Assembly (NCBI RefSeq): GCF_001704415.2
Contig: NC_030814.1
Location: 74,021,121 to 74,085,120 of the forward strand
Source of the DNA: Capra hircus
Lineage: Eukaryota; Chordata; Mammalia; Artiodactyla; Bovidae
Length of the DNA stretch: 64,000 nucleotides
Direction of reading: 5' to 3'
Part shown: positions 1-11,222 of the stretch, piece by piece
How positions within the stretch are numbered: the first letter of the stretch is position 1
Layout of the letters: each line of letters begins with the position of its first letter
Position numbers and translations under genes: made by a program
The notes under the pieces: generated by a model
The model's input: the letters and a program-made list of their open reading frames with translations, nothing else
What the model was told of the DNA's origin: nothing
Database searches by the model: none

Positions 1-1095
1 TTGTTATAACGTTCTTGCTAGTAGCATTTGTTTCCTCTAAATCTGCCCATCTTTTTGCTTTTAACTTTTCTTAAGCAGCTTGTTTCATTACATATTTTGT
101 GTGACATTTAAGGTGAATTTTATCTTTTTGAACCAGTGAGTCTTTGTATAAGGTTAGGATATTTTATGCCTTTTTATTGTCAGATTTTTAAGTGATTTTC
201 CATCAAATTTTAGAACATTTAAAACCTTTATTTTCCATATAAATTAGTATTCAGATATACGTGTGTGTGTATATACACACATACATACATTTCCTCTGCT
301 GTGTTCAACTGAATTCTAATCTTTACTTTCCCACATCTTTTCCATTTACACTTTGTCTGAATCAATTATGTTGTATTGTTTTCAAACAGGGATCATGATT
401 TCCAATATTGTTCATTTTTTAAAATGTTTTCTTTACATTTGAATATCTAACTGTGTAAACCAGTTTTTGTTTAGAACTGTATTTTTCCCTCCGAGTACTG
501 TTGAGACCACTGCTATGGACAAGCTCGAGCTAGTTCATTACACCAGCAGCCCCACACTACCCATCTCCCTCTCTTCTCACTTCATCTTTTTGAAGTTTCT
601 TAATGTTTTTCTGCTTTAAAAATATAAAAGGCAAATTTTCTGTTATTCATTCAAACCAGATGTGTCTCGTCAATCATTTTGTATACTTGTTTTTCCTGTT
701 AGATTACATTTTCGTTTTCTCTTTTTCAGTTAGTAATTTTGTTTATTTCTTTATTTCCAGCAAGTTTTGTTCTCATCTCTGTTTGCAAATTCTATTGTAA
801 CTTTTAAACTTATTCATTGAGTTGCATTCTCCAGAAACACTGAGGTTGATATTTACTTGACTGCCTTACACATATAAAGATTTGGTCCATTGCTATCTCT
901 TCTACTCTATTTTTTTGGAGGGGTATAAATGAAGCAAAGGGGAGCTGGGAAGAGATTTGAGGCCTCAGGCCTAAGGCTTTCAATTTTCAAAGCAGAAGTC
1001 TGACATTAAGACTTTAATGATTTTTCAAAAGACACTTTGAGAAAAGCTTTTGGAAAATTTGGATGAAGTCTCTTTACCTCTAACCCGTCTCGTTG
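1..1095. other. AT-rich unique sequence, no gene seen
   Basis: No exon, no repeat family I recognise and no convincing open frame. A 65-codon frame at 603-800 is T-rich and low in complexity, as expected by chance in this composition. Confidence 0.5.
258..290. repeat. Short (TG)n/(TA)n/(CA)n microsatellite
   Basis: Runs of gt, then ta, then ca/cata alternation form a short alternating purine-pyrimidine tract. It is partly self-complementary, since the tg and ca halves can pair. Confidence 0.7.
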
Positions 1096-1099
1096 CTAC

Positions 1100-1262
1100 A
1101 TCATTTGCCGTTTTCATAAAATGCAGTTCCTTTATCTGTCAAAAGAGGAAAAAATTCTCTTTCATAGAATTGATGTGATACTTACATGGGATGATATATA
1201 TTAGTTTATTATTAAAGGGCATAGTCTATAATTAGTACCATGATATGAAAGTGGTAGGGAGG
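1100..1262 (+). repeat. Possible MIR-type SINE relic
   Basis: The order of short blocks (a 'ctttatctgtcaaa' segment, then a purine-rich part, then 'ttgatgtgatacttac') resembles the MIR core and 3' part. It is strongly diverged and I could not align it. Confidence 0.3.
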
Positions 1263-1639
1263 AAACTGTTATTGAAATACTGGCATGTTGCTCCTCCAAA
1301 ACTAATGTGTAGTCCATCCATTGAGGCAAAAACAAAAATCTTATTTAATCTTTCATTTAAGTGTGATGGGTTACTTCTGCATTTCAAGTATCTCACTACT
1401 TTTTAGTCTTCTGACTTGCTCCATGCTGCATTTTTCCCATTAAGTGTATCACCCAGTTCATTCTTCATTAACACATTAATATAATCTCCATCCAACCAAA
1501 GTGAAGACCCTGTACCAGCCAAATTTCATGAGTCACCATTTTGGTAACATAGTCAGTACTCTGACCTGGCGGGCAGATGTTAACTTGTTTCTGTCCTCCA
1601 TGTGTATTTTCATGGCTGCCTTGTCTCCCTGAACACTAT

Positions 1640-1712
1640 TTTAATTTCACTAAGAGTAGAAGCCCCATATTCTTGTTTTGTATTTACTACAGTGCCTGGT
1701 ACAGTGCAATCC
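1640..1712 (+). repeat. Possible L2 3'-end fragment
   Basis: 'acagtgcctggtacagtgca', preceded by 'tttgtatttactac', resembles the 3' end of the ancient mammalian LINE L2. The fragment is short and diverged. Confidence 0.4.
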
Positions 1713-1780
1713 CTATTGTCAACACTGGACAATAAGAACTTCTAGAAGATGAAATAACTGCTTTATCTAATTTCTCTAAT

Positions 1781-1852
1781 TTTGATTTGTCTTTTAAAAT
1801 GACCCTTTGACTTGTAATCAGTCACATTCTCTTCACGCTTTATTTCATTTTA
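1781..1852 (+). repeat. Inverted repeat, left arm (72 bp)
   Basis: The reverse complement of these 72 bases recurs at 2624-2695 with one mismatch and no gap (71/72), separated by 771 bp. A T in the left arm's 'gctttatttc' corresponds to C in the reverse-complemented right arm. The arms do not belong to any interspersed repeat I recognise, and the match stops abruptly at both ends. Confidence 0.9.
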
Positions 1853-2623
1853 CTACAGGATAGTAGTACATTTGCCACTACAGGATAATAAGGCACTGAG
1901 TGGACAGTCAGTTTTATACAGATTTATACAATTAAACATAAAAACTTTGGTATTTAAGCCTAGCAGTTGTGCAGAATCTTTCTTCCCTTAACTTTTCTTC
2001 CTTGCTACAACAGGTAGAATATCTCCAGATGAGCTATTTTTATACATTTTGGGCTGTATTGAATGCTCATGAAGTGTGATTTTATTTTTTATCCAGAAAC
2101 ATTTATTTTCAAAATTGCTTATCAGAGACAGTTCTCATCCTGATGACTTTTGATCTCATGCCCCTTTGTAGGGTTCAGAGTAAGAGCACAGAGCCAGACT
2201 AACTGATATCATTAAGCCCTTTTGTCACTCTAGATAGGTCCTAATTTATGCTTTTGTTTACTTCATAGTGTTTACCTCTAAATTAAATTTAAACTTCAAA
2301 TATTAGAGAGCTTGTTATGTTTCTTTGATGTGTCAAACTTTAACCCTGCTGGCATATATATATACACAAGAATAGTTTAGAAAATTTGGCATTTAAAGAG
2401 AATCACACTAACTTTCAGGGGGTTAATAATTCATATATTTTATCGCATTTGGGGCATTTCAGTAAGTCTGTTTATACTTTTATTTTCTGTGCAGTCAGTA
2501 AATTCTGTAGCTCTTAAAACCTGTGACATAAAATATAGGTTTGAAAAGCCATAACACTATCAATACATTAATATTTATGTAGCTCTCTTCATGACAAAAA
2601 TTCTAAAATGCTCTCCAGCAAAA

Positions 2624-2695
2624 TAAAATGAAGTAAAGCGTGAAGAGAATGTGACTGATTACAAGTCAAAGGGTCATTTTAAAAGACAAATCAAA
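2624..2695 (-). repeat. Inverted repeat, right arm (72 bp)
   Basis: Reverse-complement partner of 1781-1852 (71/72). The near identity, compared with the decayed MIR and L2 copies nearby, points to a more recent local event than those repeats. Which arm is the original cannot be told from this sequence. Confidence 0.9.
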
Positions 2696-4094
2696 TGAAT
2701 CTGCTTGGCAAAGTGACTGCCCAGTTTACACAAAAGAAAGCAACTCCTCTTAGGCGACCTCAAGATTGGAGACCAGAGCATTAGAAGCAGCTTTTCAGCA
2801 ATCAGGAAAGTCAAATTGAGCAGAGCCTTTCTATTAGTTCATATAGTGCCATTCCTGTACTATCCTGTACATTCCTGTGGGCCATTTTCACAATGACTGT
2901 GGGCCATGTGGGGTACAAGTATATGTTTGTACCATCAGGGTATTTTCATATGGGCCATTTTCACAACTCTATTAATATGACTTTATAGCTCTAAATATAA
3001 ATAAGGGTAAATAAGCTAATAAAATGCAGTTGTAAAGGCATCTTTAATTTACCATGAGGTATTATTTTCTTCACACATCATTGAAACAAATTATTGATAT
3101 AAATTATGCTAATTTCTTTTTATTATGGGGTCATCCGTGAGTGAAAGATAAATCTGGAGGACAAATACCCTTTAATGCATACCTACTGCCTTTCTAATTG
3201 TTTGTTGTCCCCAGCTAATTTTATTTAAAAATGAATGGGTCTATCGAAAGACATTCAATTTAAGATGCTTTTAGTTGTTCTAATTTGAATAGAATACTCA
3301 TCTCATGATGACAACAGGGTGGGAAGTGAGCAGAGTAATAATACAGAATGCTGCTAAAATACGTAGTACAGAGACACAGGAATGGAAGAGTCAAGACGAT
3401 CCAATAATCCTGAAATATTGTTGTTAGAACATTTCAAAGAACTAAAATTCCCCCAATGACTATGAAAATATAGTTCTTCTTTCCTAGGTTGACCCCATCA
3501 TTTTCCAAAAAGTTACATATTGGTTGCTGATTTTTTTTTCCCACTTGATCTGGGAATCCCTGGAAGATAGGTGGACAATGACAGTTTATTCCTGATATAT
3601 ACATTTGTCTCTAGAGGAAAGACTAGAAATGAGAACCAAGGGTGATTATCACACTTCATAATTCTGTCTTATTCCATTAAGGATCAGGTTTTTTTTTCTG
3701 ATATAACTGCACATTGTAGCAATAAAATCTATTGGCTTATTTATCTTCCTTTCTTGGGAACCAAAATTCCTAACTGAAAAGAGTATTCGTGATATTTTGT
3801 ACTTTCCTAATTGAAATAGATTCCTAATACATTGTCCTTGCAGTGATTCCCTGTTCTATGAGAATTCCAATGCCTGATGCTAACATTTCAAAAGCTTATT
3901 ATACAGGATAAAGATACACCATGATCTGGTTCCTTTATGACTTTCCAGCCTCGTGTCTCATCATTTGATTACTCTTATGTAATTCTCCAATAATGTAATA
4001 TCGATGTAAGTCCATGAATCTTCCATGCTGTTCCCTCCTCTGTTCATCTGTCCCTGGCTGGAATACCTTGTGTTGTCTCCCCCAACCCCAGCTA
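2696..4094. other. Unique AT-rich sequence
   Basis: No gene or recognised repeat. It contains one small local direct repeat: the 16 bases 'tgggccattttcacaa' occur at 2878-2893 and 2951-2966. Confidence 0.5.
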
Positions 4095-4565
4095 TCTAAT
4101 GCTTATTCTCCCTTTAAGACTTAATTGCAGTATCACCTCTTCTAGGGTTATTTTAGAGAAGGCAATGGCACCCCACTCCAGTACTCTTGCCTGGAAAATC
4201 CCATGGACCAGGCTCCTCCATGGGGTCGCTGAGAGTCGGACACGACTGAGTGACTTCACTTTCACTTTTCATTTTCATGCACTGGAGAAGGACATGGCAA
4301 CCCACTCCAGTATTCTTGCCTGGAGAATCCCAGGGATGGTGGAGCCTGGTGGGCTGCGTCTATGGGGTCGCACAGTCGGACATGATTGAAGCGACTTAGC
4401 AGCAGCAGCAGCAGCAGGGTTGTTTTACGACATTCCTTTCTTTGAGCCTGAGATAGTGCCATTCTTGGATAGGTAGTTGAACAGTGCCTTAGGCACTCTG
4501 TGCCTATATTATGTTGTAATTATAACTGAGTTACAGAATGTGAGCTTTTGAAAGTGGACACTTGA
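4095..4565 (+). mobile_element. L2 LINE 3' relic, split by a SINE
   Basis: The left part (4095-4155, 'gcttattctccctttaagac...cacctcttctagg') and the right part (4428-4565, including 'gaatgtgagctttt') resemble the L2 3' portion, interrupted by the BOV-A2 at 4156-4415. Recognised by eye only, and strongly diverged. Confidence 0.5.
4156..4415 (+). mobile_element. BOV-A2 SINE
   Basis: Two tandem Bov-A monomers ('gagaaggcaatggcaccccac' and 'gagaaggacatggcaaccc') are joined by 'cactttcacttttca'. The element ends in 'gaagcgacttag' plus a (CAG)n tail. It is flanked by a 12-bp target-site duplication, 'agggttatttta' at 4144-4155 and 'agggttgtttta' at 4416-4427 (one mismatch), so the insertion is complete and fairly young. 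Confidence 0.93.
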
Positions 4566-4569
4566 GTTG

Positions 4570-4985
4570 ACTTAACTTTTTTTTTTTTAATTGGAGTTGA
4601 GCTTTATTTATTTATTTATTTATTACCTTTTTATTTTGTTCTGGGGTATCGCCACTTATGGAGAAGGAAATGACAACCCACTCTAGTATTCTTGCCTGGA
4701 AAATCCCTTGGACAGAGGAGCCTGGCAGGCTACAGTCCAGGGAGCTCCAAAGAGTTGAACATGACTCAGCGACTAAACCATAGCCAATTAAAGATGTTTT
4801 GATAGTTTCAAATAAAGAGTGAAGGGATTCACCAATACATATACAGGCATCCATTCTCTGCCAAACTCCTGTCCCATCCGGGCTGCCACATAACATTGAA
4901 CAGAGTTCCATGTGCTATACAGTAGGTCCTTGTTGGTTATCATTTTAAATATAATAGTGAGTTGATTCTCTTTTTGATTTGAATC
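4570..4985 (-). mobile_element. L1 3'-end fragment, split by a SINE
   Basis: A poly-T start with 'aattggagttgagctttatttatt' and, later, 'gttccatgtgctatacagta' followed by 'ggtccttgttggttatc' match the antisense 3' untranslated end of artiodactyl L1. A Bov SINE sits inside at about 4658-4786. Confidence 0.7.
4658..4786 (+). mobile_element. Bov-A/Bov-tA SINE fragment
   Basis: Contains 'ggagaaggaaatgacaaccc', 'cttgcctggaaaatccc', 'gacagaggagcctggcaggc' and 'agttgaacatgactcagcgac'. The tRNA-like head is missing. It lies within an L1 3' end. Confidence 0.88.
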
Positions 4986-5020
4986 ACCAACCAGTTTTTG
5001 ATATTTAATAGAAGCTCAGT

Positions 5021-5224
5021 GGGCTTCCCAGGTGGCTCGGTGGTAAAGCATTCTCCTGCCAAATAGGAGACGTGGGTTTGATCCCTGGTTCAGAAAGGCC
5101 CCCTGGAGAAAGAAATGGCAACCTGCTCTAGTATTTTTGCCAGGGAAATCTCATGAACAGAGGAGCCTGGTGAGCTACAGTCAATGGGGATACAAAAGTG
5201 TTGGCCACGAGTGAGTGACTAAAA
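5021..5224 (+). mobile_element. Bov-tA SINE
   Basis: The tRNA-Glu-derived head ('gggcttcccaggtggctcgg', then a B-box-like 'gggtttgatccctgg') is followed by the Bov-A body ending in 'gagtgagtgac'. Order and length are those of a complete Bov-tA. Confidence 0.92.
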
Positions 5225-5955
5225 CATAAACTCAACACTTACTTGATGTCACCAAGCATAGAATTTAATTTCACTTAATTGTTAAAGAGGAAAACACATT
5301 GCCTCAGAGTTTTTTCCAGAGACGTTCATATTCTTCTAATAAGCGCCCACCCATAACTAGCATTGCCAGTATTTTTGTATCTGGCACCTAAAATTAAAGG
5401 AGTTTCAGTTACTTCCCTAACAGTGTTTACATTAGAACCATTAGATAACCCCAGAGAATATTTGAGTATTAAATTAAAATGCAAGCCAAAACAAAAAGTC
5501 TTGGGAACAATAAATCTGTGTAAGGCCTTTGGATTTAGCTGAAACTTCTCCTAATGCTCTGAAATTTGTGGATCCTTTCTGCTGGGTTATCATAATACTT
5601 GCTTGTAAATTCAGAATGTGATTAAGCCTCTTTTTTAGATTGGTATACCCTTTATTTATCCCAAATTATAGACTTACTAGTTTAACATCTATTCTTTCTA
5701 AAATGCTTTGCTTGATAAATTATAACCCTGGGGTTTTTTCAGGCAAATTTTTTCAACGGAAACATAGATTTTTGACACTGGTACAGCATTATTGACCTCT
5801 ATTTTATACTGTACTAACTTGAGAAGTAATTGTTAATAGTAACATGATTGTTTAAAGGTTTTATTGACCCCTGTAGTTCTTGATCATGAATAGAAATGAA
5901 TGTGGGCTAAAAACTTGGGTTGATGGTGTTCATGGAAAACTTATATGAACATCTC
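5225..5955. other. Unique AT-rich sequence
   Basis: No gene, RNA or recognised repeat. Confidence 0.5.
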
Positions 5956-6068
5956 CTGCAGTGTTTTTCAAATTTTAATTCCTGAATCTTTTAAATCCGT
6001 ATTACCTGGGATTACTGTTAAAAGGCAGACATTAGAACCCCACCAGAAACTAAATAGATTGTAATTTC
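5956..6068 (+). mobile_element. Possible MER5-type DNA-transposon relic
   Basis: 'cagtgtttttcaaattttaa' followed by 'attacctgggattactgtta' and 'gaaccccaccagaaac' resembles MER5, a non-autonomous hAT element, at high divergence. Confidence 0.45.
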
Positions 6069-7597
6069 TAAGTGGAAGTCAAGGAATATATGCATGTTTA
6101 TCAAGGGGTTTTTAAAGCTGTACCATTAAGCTAGAAAGGTGAGATCTGTTCTGTTATGTAATAATAACTCTTTTCAGTGGAGTAAATTATGAATATCTTA
6201 TTTGGACATGCACTTATCATTCAATAAGTATTTGACAACTGTTTTCTAAGTGCCTACCTGTTTTAGTGGTAGGGAATGTAGAGGTGAAAGAGGAAATTAA
6301 GAACCTTAGAATGTTGAGAGTTGCCAGATAACAAATGAATAAACAACTGAATATGTATTAAAAATATACTGCCACCCACACCCACCACCCACAACCCATA
6401 CATTTCCCCCAAAATAAGAGAAGCTAAGCATTTTCTTGCAGGCAGATGGCAAGGTTCTAATACCAGACTAGAAACAGCCTTCTTAGTAGAAAGGATCACA
6501 TATCAGCCCTTCTAAGACTAAGATTTCATGTTTGTTTCAAGAGGACTTTACTTCCAAGCTGTTGTATAAATATTAATACTACCTATGATGAGGTCATCTC
6601 TGTCCAGTTGATGCCTAGGAATCCAACTTGCAACAGTTTCATCTTTCTAGGGCATATCAGGAGGTTATATTGCGCAAAGGTCTAAGCTTAAAATGGATGC
6701 TTTCTAGAGATTCTGTCTTAGTTGCTTTAAAATGTTGCAGACTTAAATTGCAGTTCTGTTTTGTGTCATAGAATTCAGGGCTCTTATCTTCCCTGACCTC
6801 TGCTGCGGTAACCACTCTTCCCAGGGAGACCTTTCACCTTGCCCATGGGGTCTCCAGTAAGTACACTTAGAGCATGCCTGGCTTGGTTTTCCTTGCAGGC
6901 AGTTATCCCAGGTTAATCTCTTCAGTTTTGATAAAAGAAAGGCAGTTCTATTCCTGGCTTGGCAAGTTGATAAAATTTTTGGCTGCTCACTTAACAATCA
7001 CCCTGTAGGTCAGGTGCATATGGGACCACATCTTCTAAAATACAGTGTCATTTAACAGCTGTTAAAAACCTGGCTGAAAGACAGAATATTCTCAATAATG
7101 TAAAATCTACCTTTGGGGGCAGATGACCACGTTCTATTAACATGTGTGTGTTGTCGATTTCATCATGTTATCCCTCTGACTTGCCATTAGCTGGTATTGA
7201 AAGATGTCATCAGAAACAACACACTGGGCTCTGTACCAGATGTGTTTCTTGTAGGAATGAGCTTGCTGGTTCACCACATAACAGAGTATCTTTTTCATAG
7301 GGATCTAGGGGACAGATTGCTCTGTGCCTCTCCACAGAAATTGGTATCAAGATAAAGCTAAACAAATCTTTATCTCACAAAAGTTGTAAGTTATATCACT
7401 CACCATATTTTCATCTACCTGCTGACTAATAGAAAGAGAGTGAGAAGTTTGAAATCTCTCTACTATCTGCATAAGATTTTATGGCATAAATGTTGACCAA
7501 TCTCCTGGTACCTTCATATTTACTAACCTTAATTTTTCATCATCTCAACTTTCTTCCGGACTTAAAAACACATTTTATCTTTCTACTCTGTGTGTGT
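6069..7597. other. Unique sequence, no gene seen
   Basis: About 1.5 kb without a recognised repeat. The open frames here (for example minus strand 6263-6499 and 6743-6997) are under 85 codons and show no domain. 'cacccacacccaccaccc' at about 6373-6392 is a small C-rich patch. Confidence 0.45.
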
Positions 7598-7918
7598 TGT
7601 TGACTAAAAAATATGTACAACTTGAGAGTCAAGTTTTATTTGGGGCAGAATGAGGACTGCAGCCTGGGAGGCAGCACCTCATGTAGCTCTGAGAGACTGC
7701 TCCAAAGACTGCAGTGGGAGATGCTCACTATATAGGTTTTGGTGAAGGGGGAGTTCAGTACCATTAAGGACTCATTTTACAGAAGGTTTCCTGCTAGTCA
7801 GGAGGATCTGATGTCATCACGAAAGGATTCAGTGCTTTTCTATATTTGAGGAGATGCAAGGACTGGGATCATGAAATCAGTTCCTGAAAATATACAGTTA
7901 TCTAAAGACCTGTCCCTG
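7598..7918 (-). mobile_element. LTR-like fragment of an endogenous retrovirus
   Basis: On the minus strand there is a TATA-like box (plus coordinates 7729-7734), then about 90 nt further a poly(A) signal AATAAA (complement of 7635-7640), and the end is near 'cttgactctcaagttgtaca'. This U3-R-U5 layout fits a retroviral LTR. No internal retroviral sequence adjoins it, so it is a solo LTR or a truncated one. It abuts the BovB that begins at 7920. I cannot assign the family. Confidence 0.55.
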
Positions 7919-7919
7919 A

Positions 7920-9980
7920 GAAGAGAAGCAAAAGGCAAAGGAGAAAAGGAATGCTATAACCATTCGAATGCAGAGTTCCAAAGAACAGCAAGGAGACATA
8001 AGAAAGCCTTGCTCAATGATCAATGCAAAGAAATAGAGGAAAACAATAGAATGGCAAAACCAGAGATTTCTTCAAGAAAGCTAGGATGCCAAGGGAACAT
8101 TTCATGCAAAGATGGACACACTAAATGACAGAAATGGTATAGACCTAACAGAAGCAGAAGATATTGAGAACAGATGGCAAGAATACACAGAAGAACTATA
8201 GAAAAAAGATCTTCATAATCCAGCTAAGCACGATGGTGTGATCACTCACCTAGAGTCGGACATCCTGGAATACAAAGTCAGGTGGGCCTTAGGAACATCA
8301 CTATGAACAAAGCTAGTGGAGGTGATGGAATTCCAGTTGAGCTTTTAAATCCTAAAAGATGATGCTGTAAAAGTGCTGCACTCAATATGCCAGCAAATTT
8401 GGAAAACTCAGCAGTGGTCCCAGGACTGGAAATGGTCAGTTTTCATTCCAATCCCAAAGAAAGGCAATGCCAAAGAATGCTCAAACTACTGCACAATTAC
8501 ACTCATCTCATACACTAGCAAGATAATGCTCGAAATCCTCCAACCCAGGCTTCAACAGTACATGAACTATGAACTTCCAGATATTCAAGCTGGATTTAGA
8601 AAATGTCAGCAAAGCCCAGAAAAGGCCAGAGGAACCAGAGATCAAGTTGCCAACATCTGTTAGATCATCAAAAAAGCATGAGAGTTCCAGGAAAATGCCT
8701 ACTTTTGCTTTATTGACTACACCAAAGCCTTTGACTTTGTGGATCACAACAAACTGTGGAAAATCCTGAAAGAGATGGGAATACCAGACCACCTTACCTG
8801 CCTCCTGAGAAATCTATATGCAGGTCAAGAAGCAACAGTTAGAACTGGACACGGAACAGCAGACTGGTTCCAGATCAAGGTAAGAGTATGTCAAGGCTGT
8901 ATATTGTCACCCTGCTTATTTAACTTATATGCAGAGTACATCATGCAGAATACCAGGCTGGATGAAGCACAAGCTGGAATCAAGATTGCCGGGAGAAATA
9001 TCAATAACCTCAGATACGCACACAACACAACCCTTATGGCAGAAATAACTAGAGGGCCTTTTGATGAAAGTGAAAGAGGAGAGTGAAAAAGTTGGCTTAA
9101 AACTCAACATTTAGAAAACTAAGATCATGGCATCCGGTCCCATCACTTTATGGCAAATAGATGGGAAAACAATGGAAAGAGTGAGAGACTTTTTTGGCTG
9201 GGGCTCTGAAATCATTGCAAGGCTTCCCTTGTGGCTCAGCTGGTAAAGAATCCACGCATGAGACCTGAGTTCAATCCCTGTGTTGGGAAGATCCCCTGGA
9301 GAAGGGAAAGGCTACCCACTCCAGTATTCTGGCCTGGAGAATTCCATGGACTGTATAGTCCATTGGATCACAAAGAGTTGGACATGACAGTGATTTTCAC
9401 TTCACTTCCAAAGTCGCTGCAGTTGGTGACTGCAACCATGAAATTAAAAGATGCTTGCTCCTTGAAAGAAGAGCTATAACCAACCTAGACAGCATATTAA
9501 AAAGCAGAGACATTATTTTACCAACAAGGGTCTATCTAATCAAAGCTATGGTTTTTCCAGTAGTCATGTGTTGATGTGAGATATGGACTATAAAGAAAGC
9601 TGAGCACCGAAGAATTGATGGTTTTGAACTGTGGTGTTGGAGAAGACTCTTGAAAGTCTGCAAGGAAATCCAACCAGTCAATCATAAAGGAGATCAGTCC
9701 TAAATATTCATTTTAAGGACTGATGCTAAAGCTGAAACTCCAATACTTTGGCCACCTGATGTGAAGAACTGACCCACAGGAAAAGACCCTGATACTGGGA
9801 AAGGTTGAAGGTGGGAGGGGAAGTGGATGACAGAGCTTGAGCTGTTTGGATGGCCTCACCGATGCGAGGGACCTGAGTTTGAGTAGGCTCTGGGAGTTGG
9901 TGATGGACAGGGAGACTTGGTATGCTGCAGTCCATGGAGTCGCAAAGAGTTGGATACAACTAAGCAACTGAACTGAACTG
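7920..9980 (+). mobile_element. BovB (RTE) LINE, 5'-truncated, split by a Bov-tA
   Basis: Non-LTR retrotransposon of the RTE clade. The copy starts in the linker after the endonuclease, covers the reverse transcriptase (about 8250-9125) and the C-terminal region (about 9410-9980), and ends in the typical 'actgaactgaactgaa' tail. The frame is broken by several shifts and stops; the longest readable pieces are 8373-8663 and 8739-9086. The RT catalytic box, normally YADD, reads YAHN at 9015-9026, so it cannot be active. A Bov-tA is inserted at 9220-9406. Confidence 0.93.
9220..9406 (+). mobile_element. Bov-tA SINE inside BovB
   Basis: 'ggcttcccttgtggctcagc' starts the tRNA-like head, followed by 'gatcccctggagaagggaaa' and 'agagttggacatgacagtg'. 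A diverged target-site duplication flanks it ('ctgaaatcattgca' on the left, 'ccaaagtcgctgca' on the right). It splits the 3' part of the BovB and is therefore younger than it. Confidence 0.9.
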
Positions 9981-10044
9981 AAGCACTTAAGTGGACGTCC
10001 ATTTCAATAAGAGAATCAAAAGGTTGGTTTGACCAGCCAGTACC

Positions 10045-10205
10045 AGAAGGATAAGGGGATGACAGAGGATAAGTTGGTTGGATGGAATCACTGATTCGAT
10101 TCACATGAATTTGTGCAAGCTCTGGGAGTTGGTGATGGACAGGGAAGCCTGGCATGCTGCAGTCCATGCAGTCACAAAGAGTCGCTCATGTCTGAGCATC
10201 TTAAC
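10045..10205 (+). mobile_element. BovB 3'-tail fragment
   Basis: 'ataaggggatgacagaggat' to 'gtcacaaagagtcgctcatg' repeats the last ~150 bp of BovB already present at 9815-9970. It is a separate, severely truncated copy in the same orientation. Confidence 0.85.
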
Positions 10206-10257
10206 TGACCAGAAGGAAAATAGAATTGTAAGAATTGGAGGTAGTTTTAGGCAGCAG

Positions 10258-10500
10258 GGCTTCCCTGGTAGTTCAGCAGGTAAAGAATCTGTCTGCAGTG
10301 CAGGAGACTCCAGTTCAACTCCTGGGTTGGGAAGATCCACTGTAGAAAGGACAGGCTATTCACTCTACTATTGTGGGCTGGAGAAATCCCCTGAGAAGGG
10401 AATGGCTACCCACTCCCGTATCCTTGCCTAGACAATTCCATGGACTCTATAGTCATGGGATCTCAAAGAGTCAGACATGACTGAGCAACGTTCACTTTCA
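10258..10500 (+). mobile_element. Bov-tA SINE
   Basis: The tRNA-like head ('gggcttccctggtagttcag') is followed by the body ('gagaagggaatggctaccca', 'gagtcagacatgactgagc'). Confidence 0.9.
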
Positions 10501-10728
10501 TTTGCACTACAGGAAGCAAGCCAAGGCTGCGTATTCCTGCATGTATCAGAGGTTACTTTGCACTGAAAATGGGACCAGGTACTTGACCACATCTGATTTT
10601 TGTAGTATTAGTTATTCTGTTTTCCTCACAAATATTTGTTCCTACAATTAAATATATCGGACTCAGGCATAGATGAATTTAACAGCCAACTGTAGCGAGT
10701 TTTATAGTTTAGCATGTTTTAGTTATGG

Positions 10729-10938
10729 GCATCCCAGGTGGTGCAGCAGTAAAGAATTCGCCTGCCAGAGCAGGAGACACACAAGATGCAGGTTCCTTCC
10801 CTGAGTTTGGAAGGTCTCCTGGAGTAGGAAATGGCAATCCATTCCAGGATTCTGGCCTGGTAAACTCTATGGACAGAATAGCCTGGTAGGCTAGAATCCA
10901 TGGGGGTCACAAAAAGAATAACTGAGCATGCATACATG
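10729..10938 (+). mobile_element. Bov-tA SINE
   Basis: 'gggcatcccaggtggtgcag' head, 'ggagtaggaaatggcaatcc' body and a degraded 3' end ('aagaataactgagcatgcat'). It is more diverged than its neighbours. Confidence 0.87.
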
Positions 10939-11134
10939 TATGCTTTAGTTATAGTGGCTGCTACTTCCATAATACTTGCAAATATTACATTTAACTAGTT
11001 AAACTCTGTTAAACCTAAATTATAACAGGTCATATTCATGGGAAAGTAATTTTGTACTGCTATTTGAATCACCATTGACTATTACAGCTTGAAAATAACT
11101 TAAAGAACATCCAGTCTAATCTGTTTAATAATAA

Positions 11135-11222
11135 TTGCTGAAACTGGGGCTCAGGCAAGTTATTTGCCCAAGGTCACAACCAATTAGTGGAAGAATGGAA
11201 CTAGAACAGAAATTATTTGGTT
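11135..11222 (+). repeat. MIR SINE relic
   Basis: 'ctgaaactggggctcaggca' and 'ttgcccaaggtcacaacca' correspond to the MIR core. Only the central part remains. Confidence 0.7.

Noticed and set aside
603..800. 65-codon open frame rich in Phe, Ser and Val
   Set aside because: T-rich, low complexity, no domain and no splice or promoter context; expected by chance.
5021..5095. tRNA-like sequence in a SINE head
   Set aside because: The tRNA-Glu-like head of Bov-tA is part of the retroposon; it is diverged and joined to the Bov-A body, so it is not a tRNA gene. The same applies to the other Bov-tA heads.
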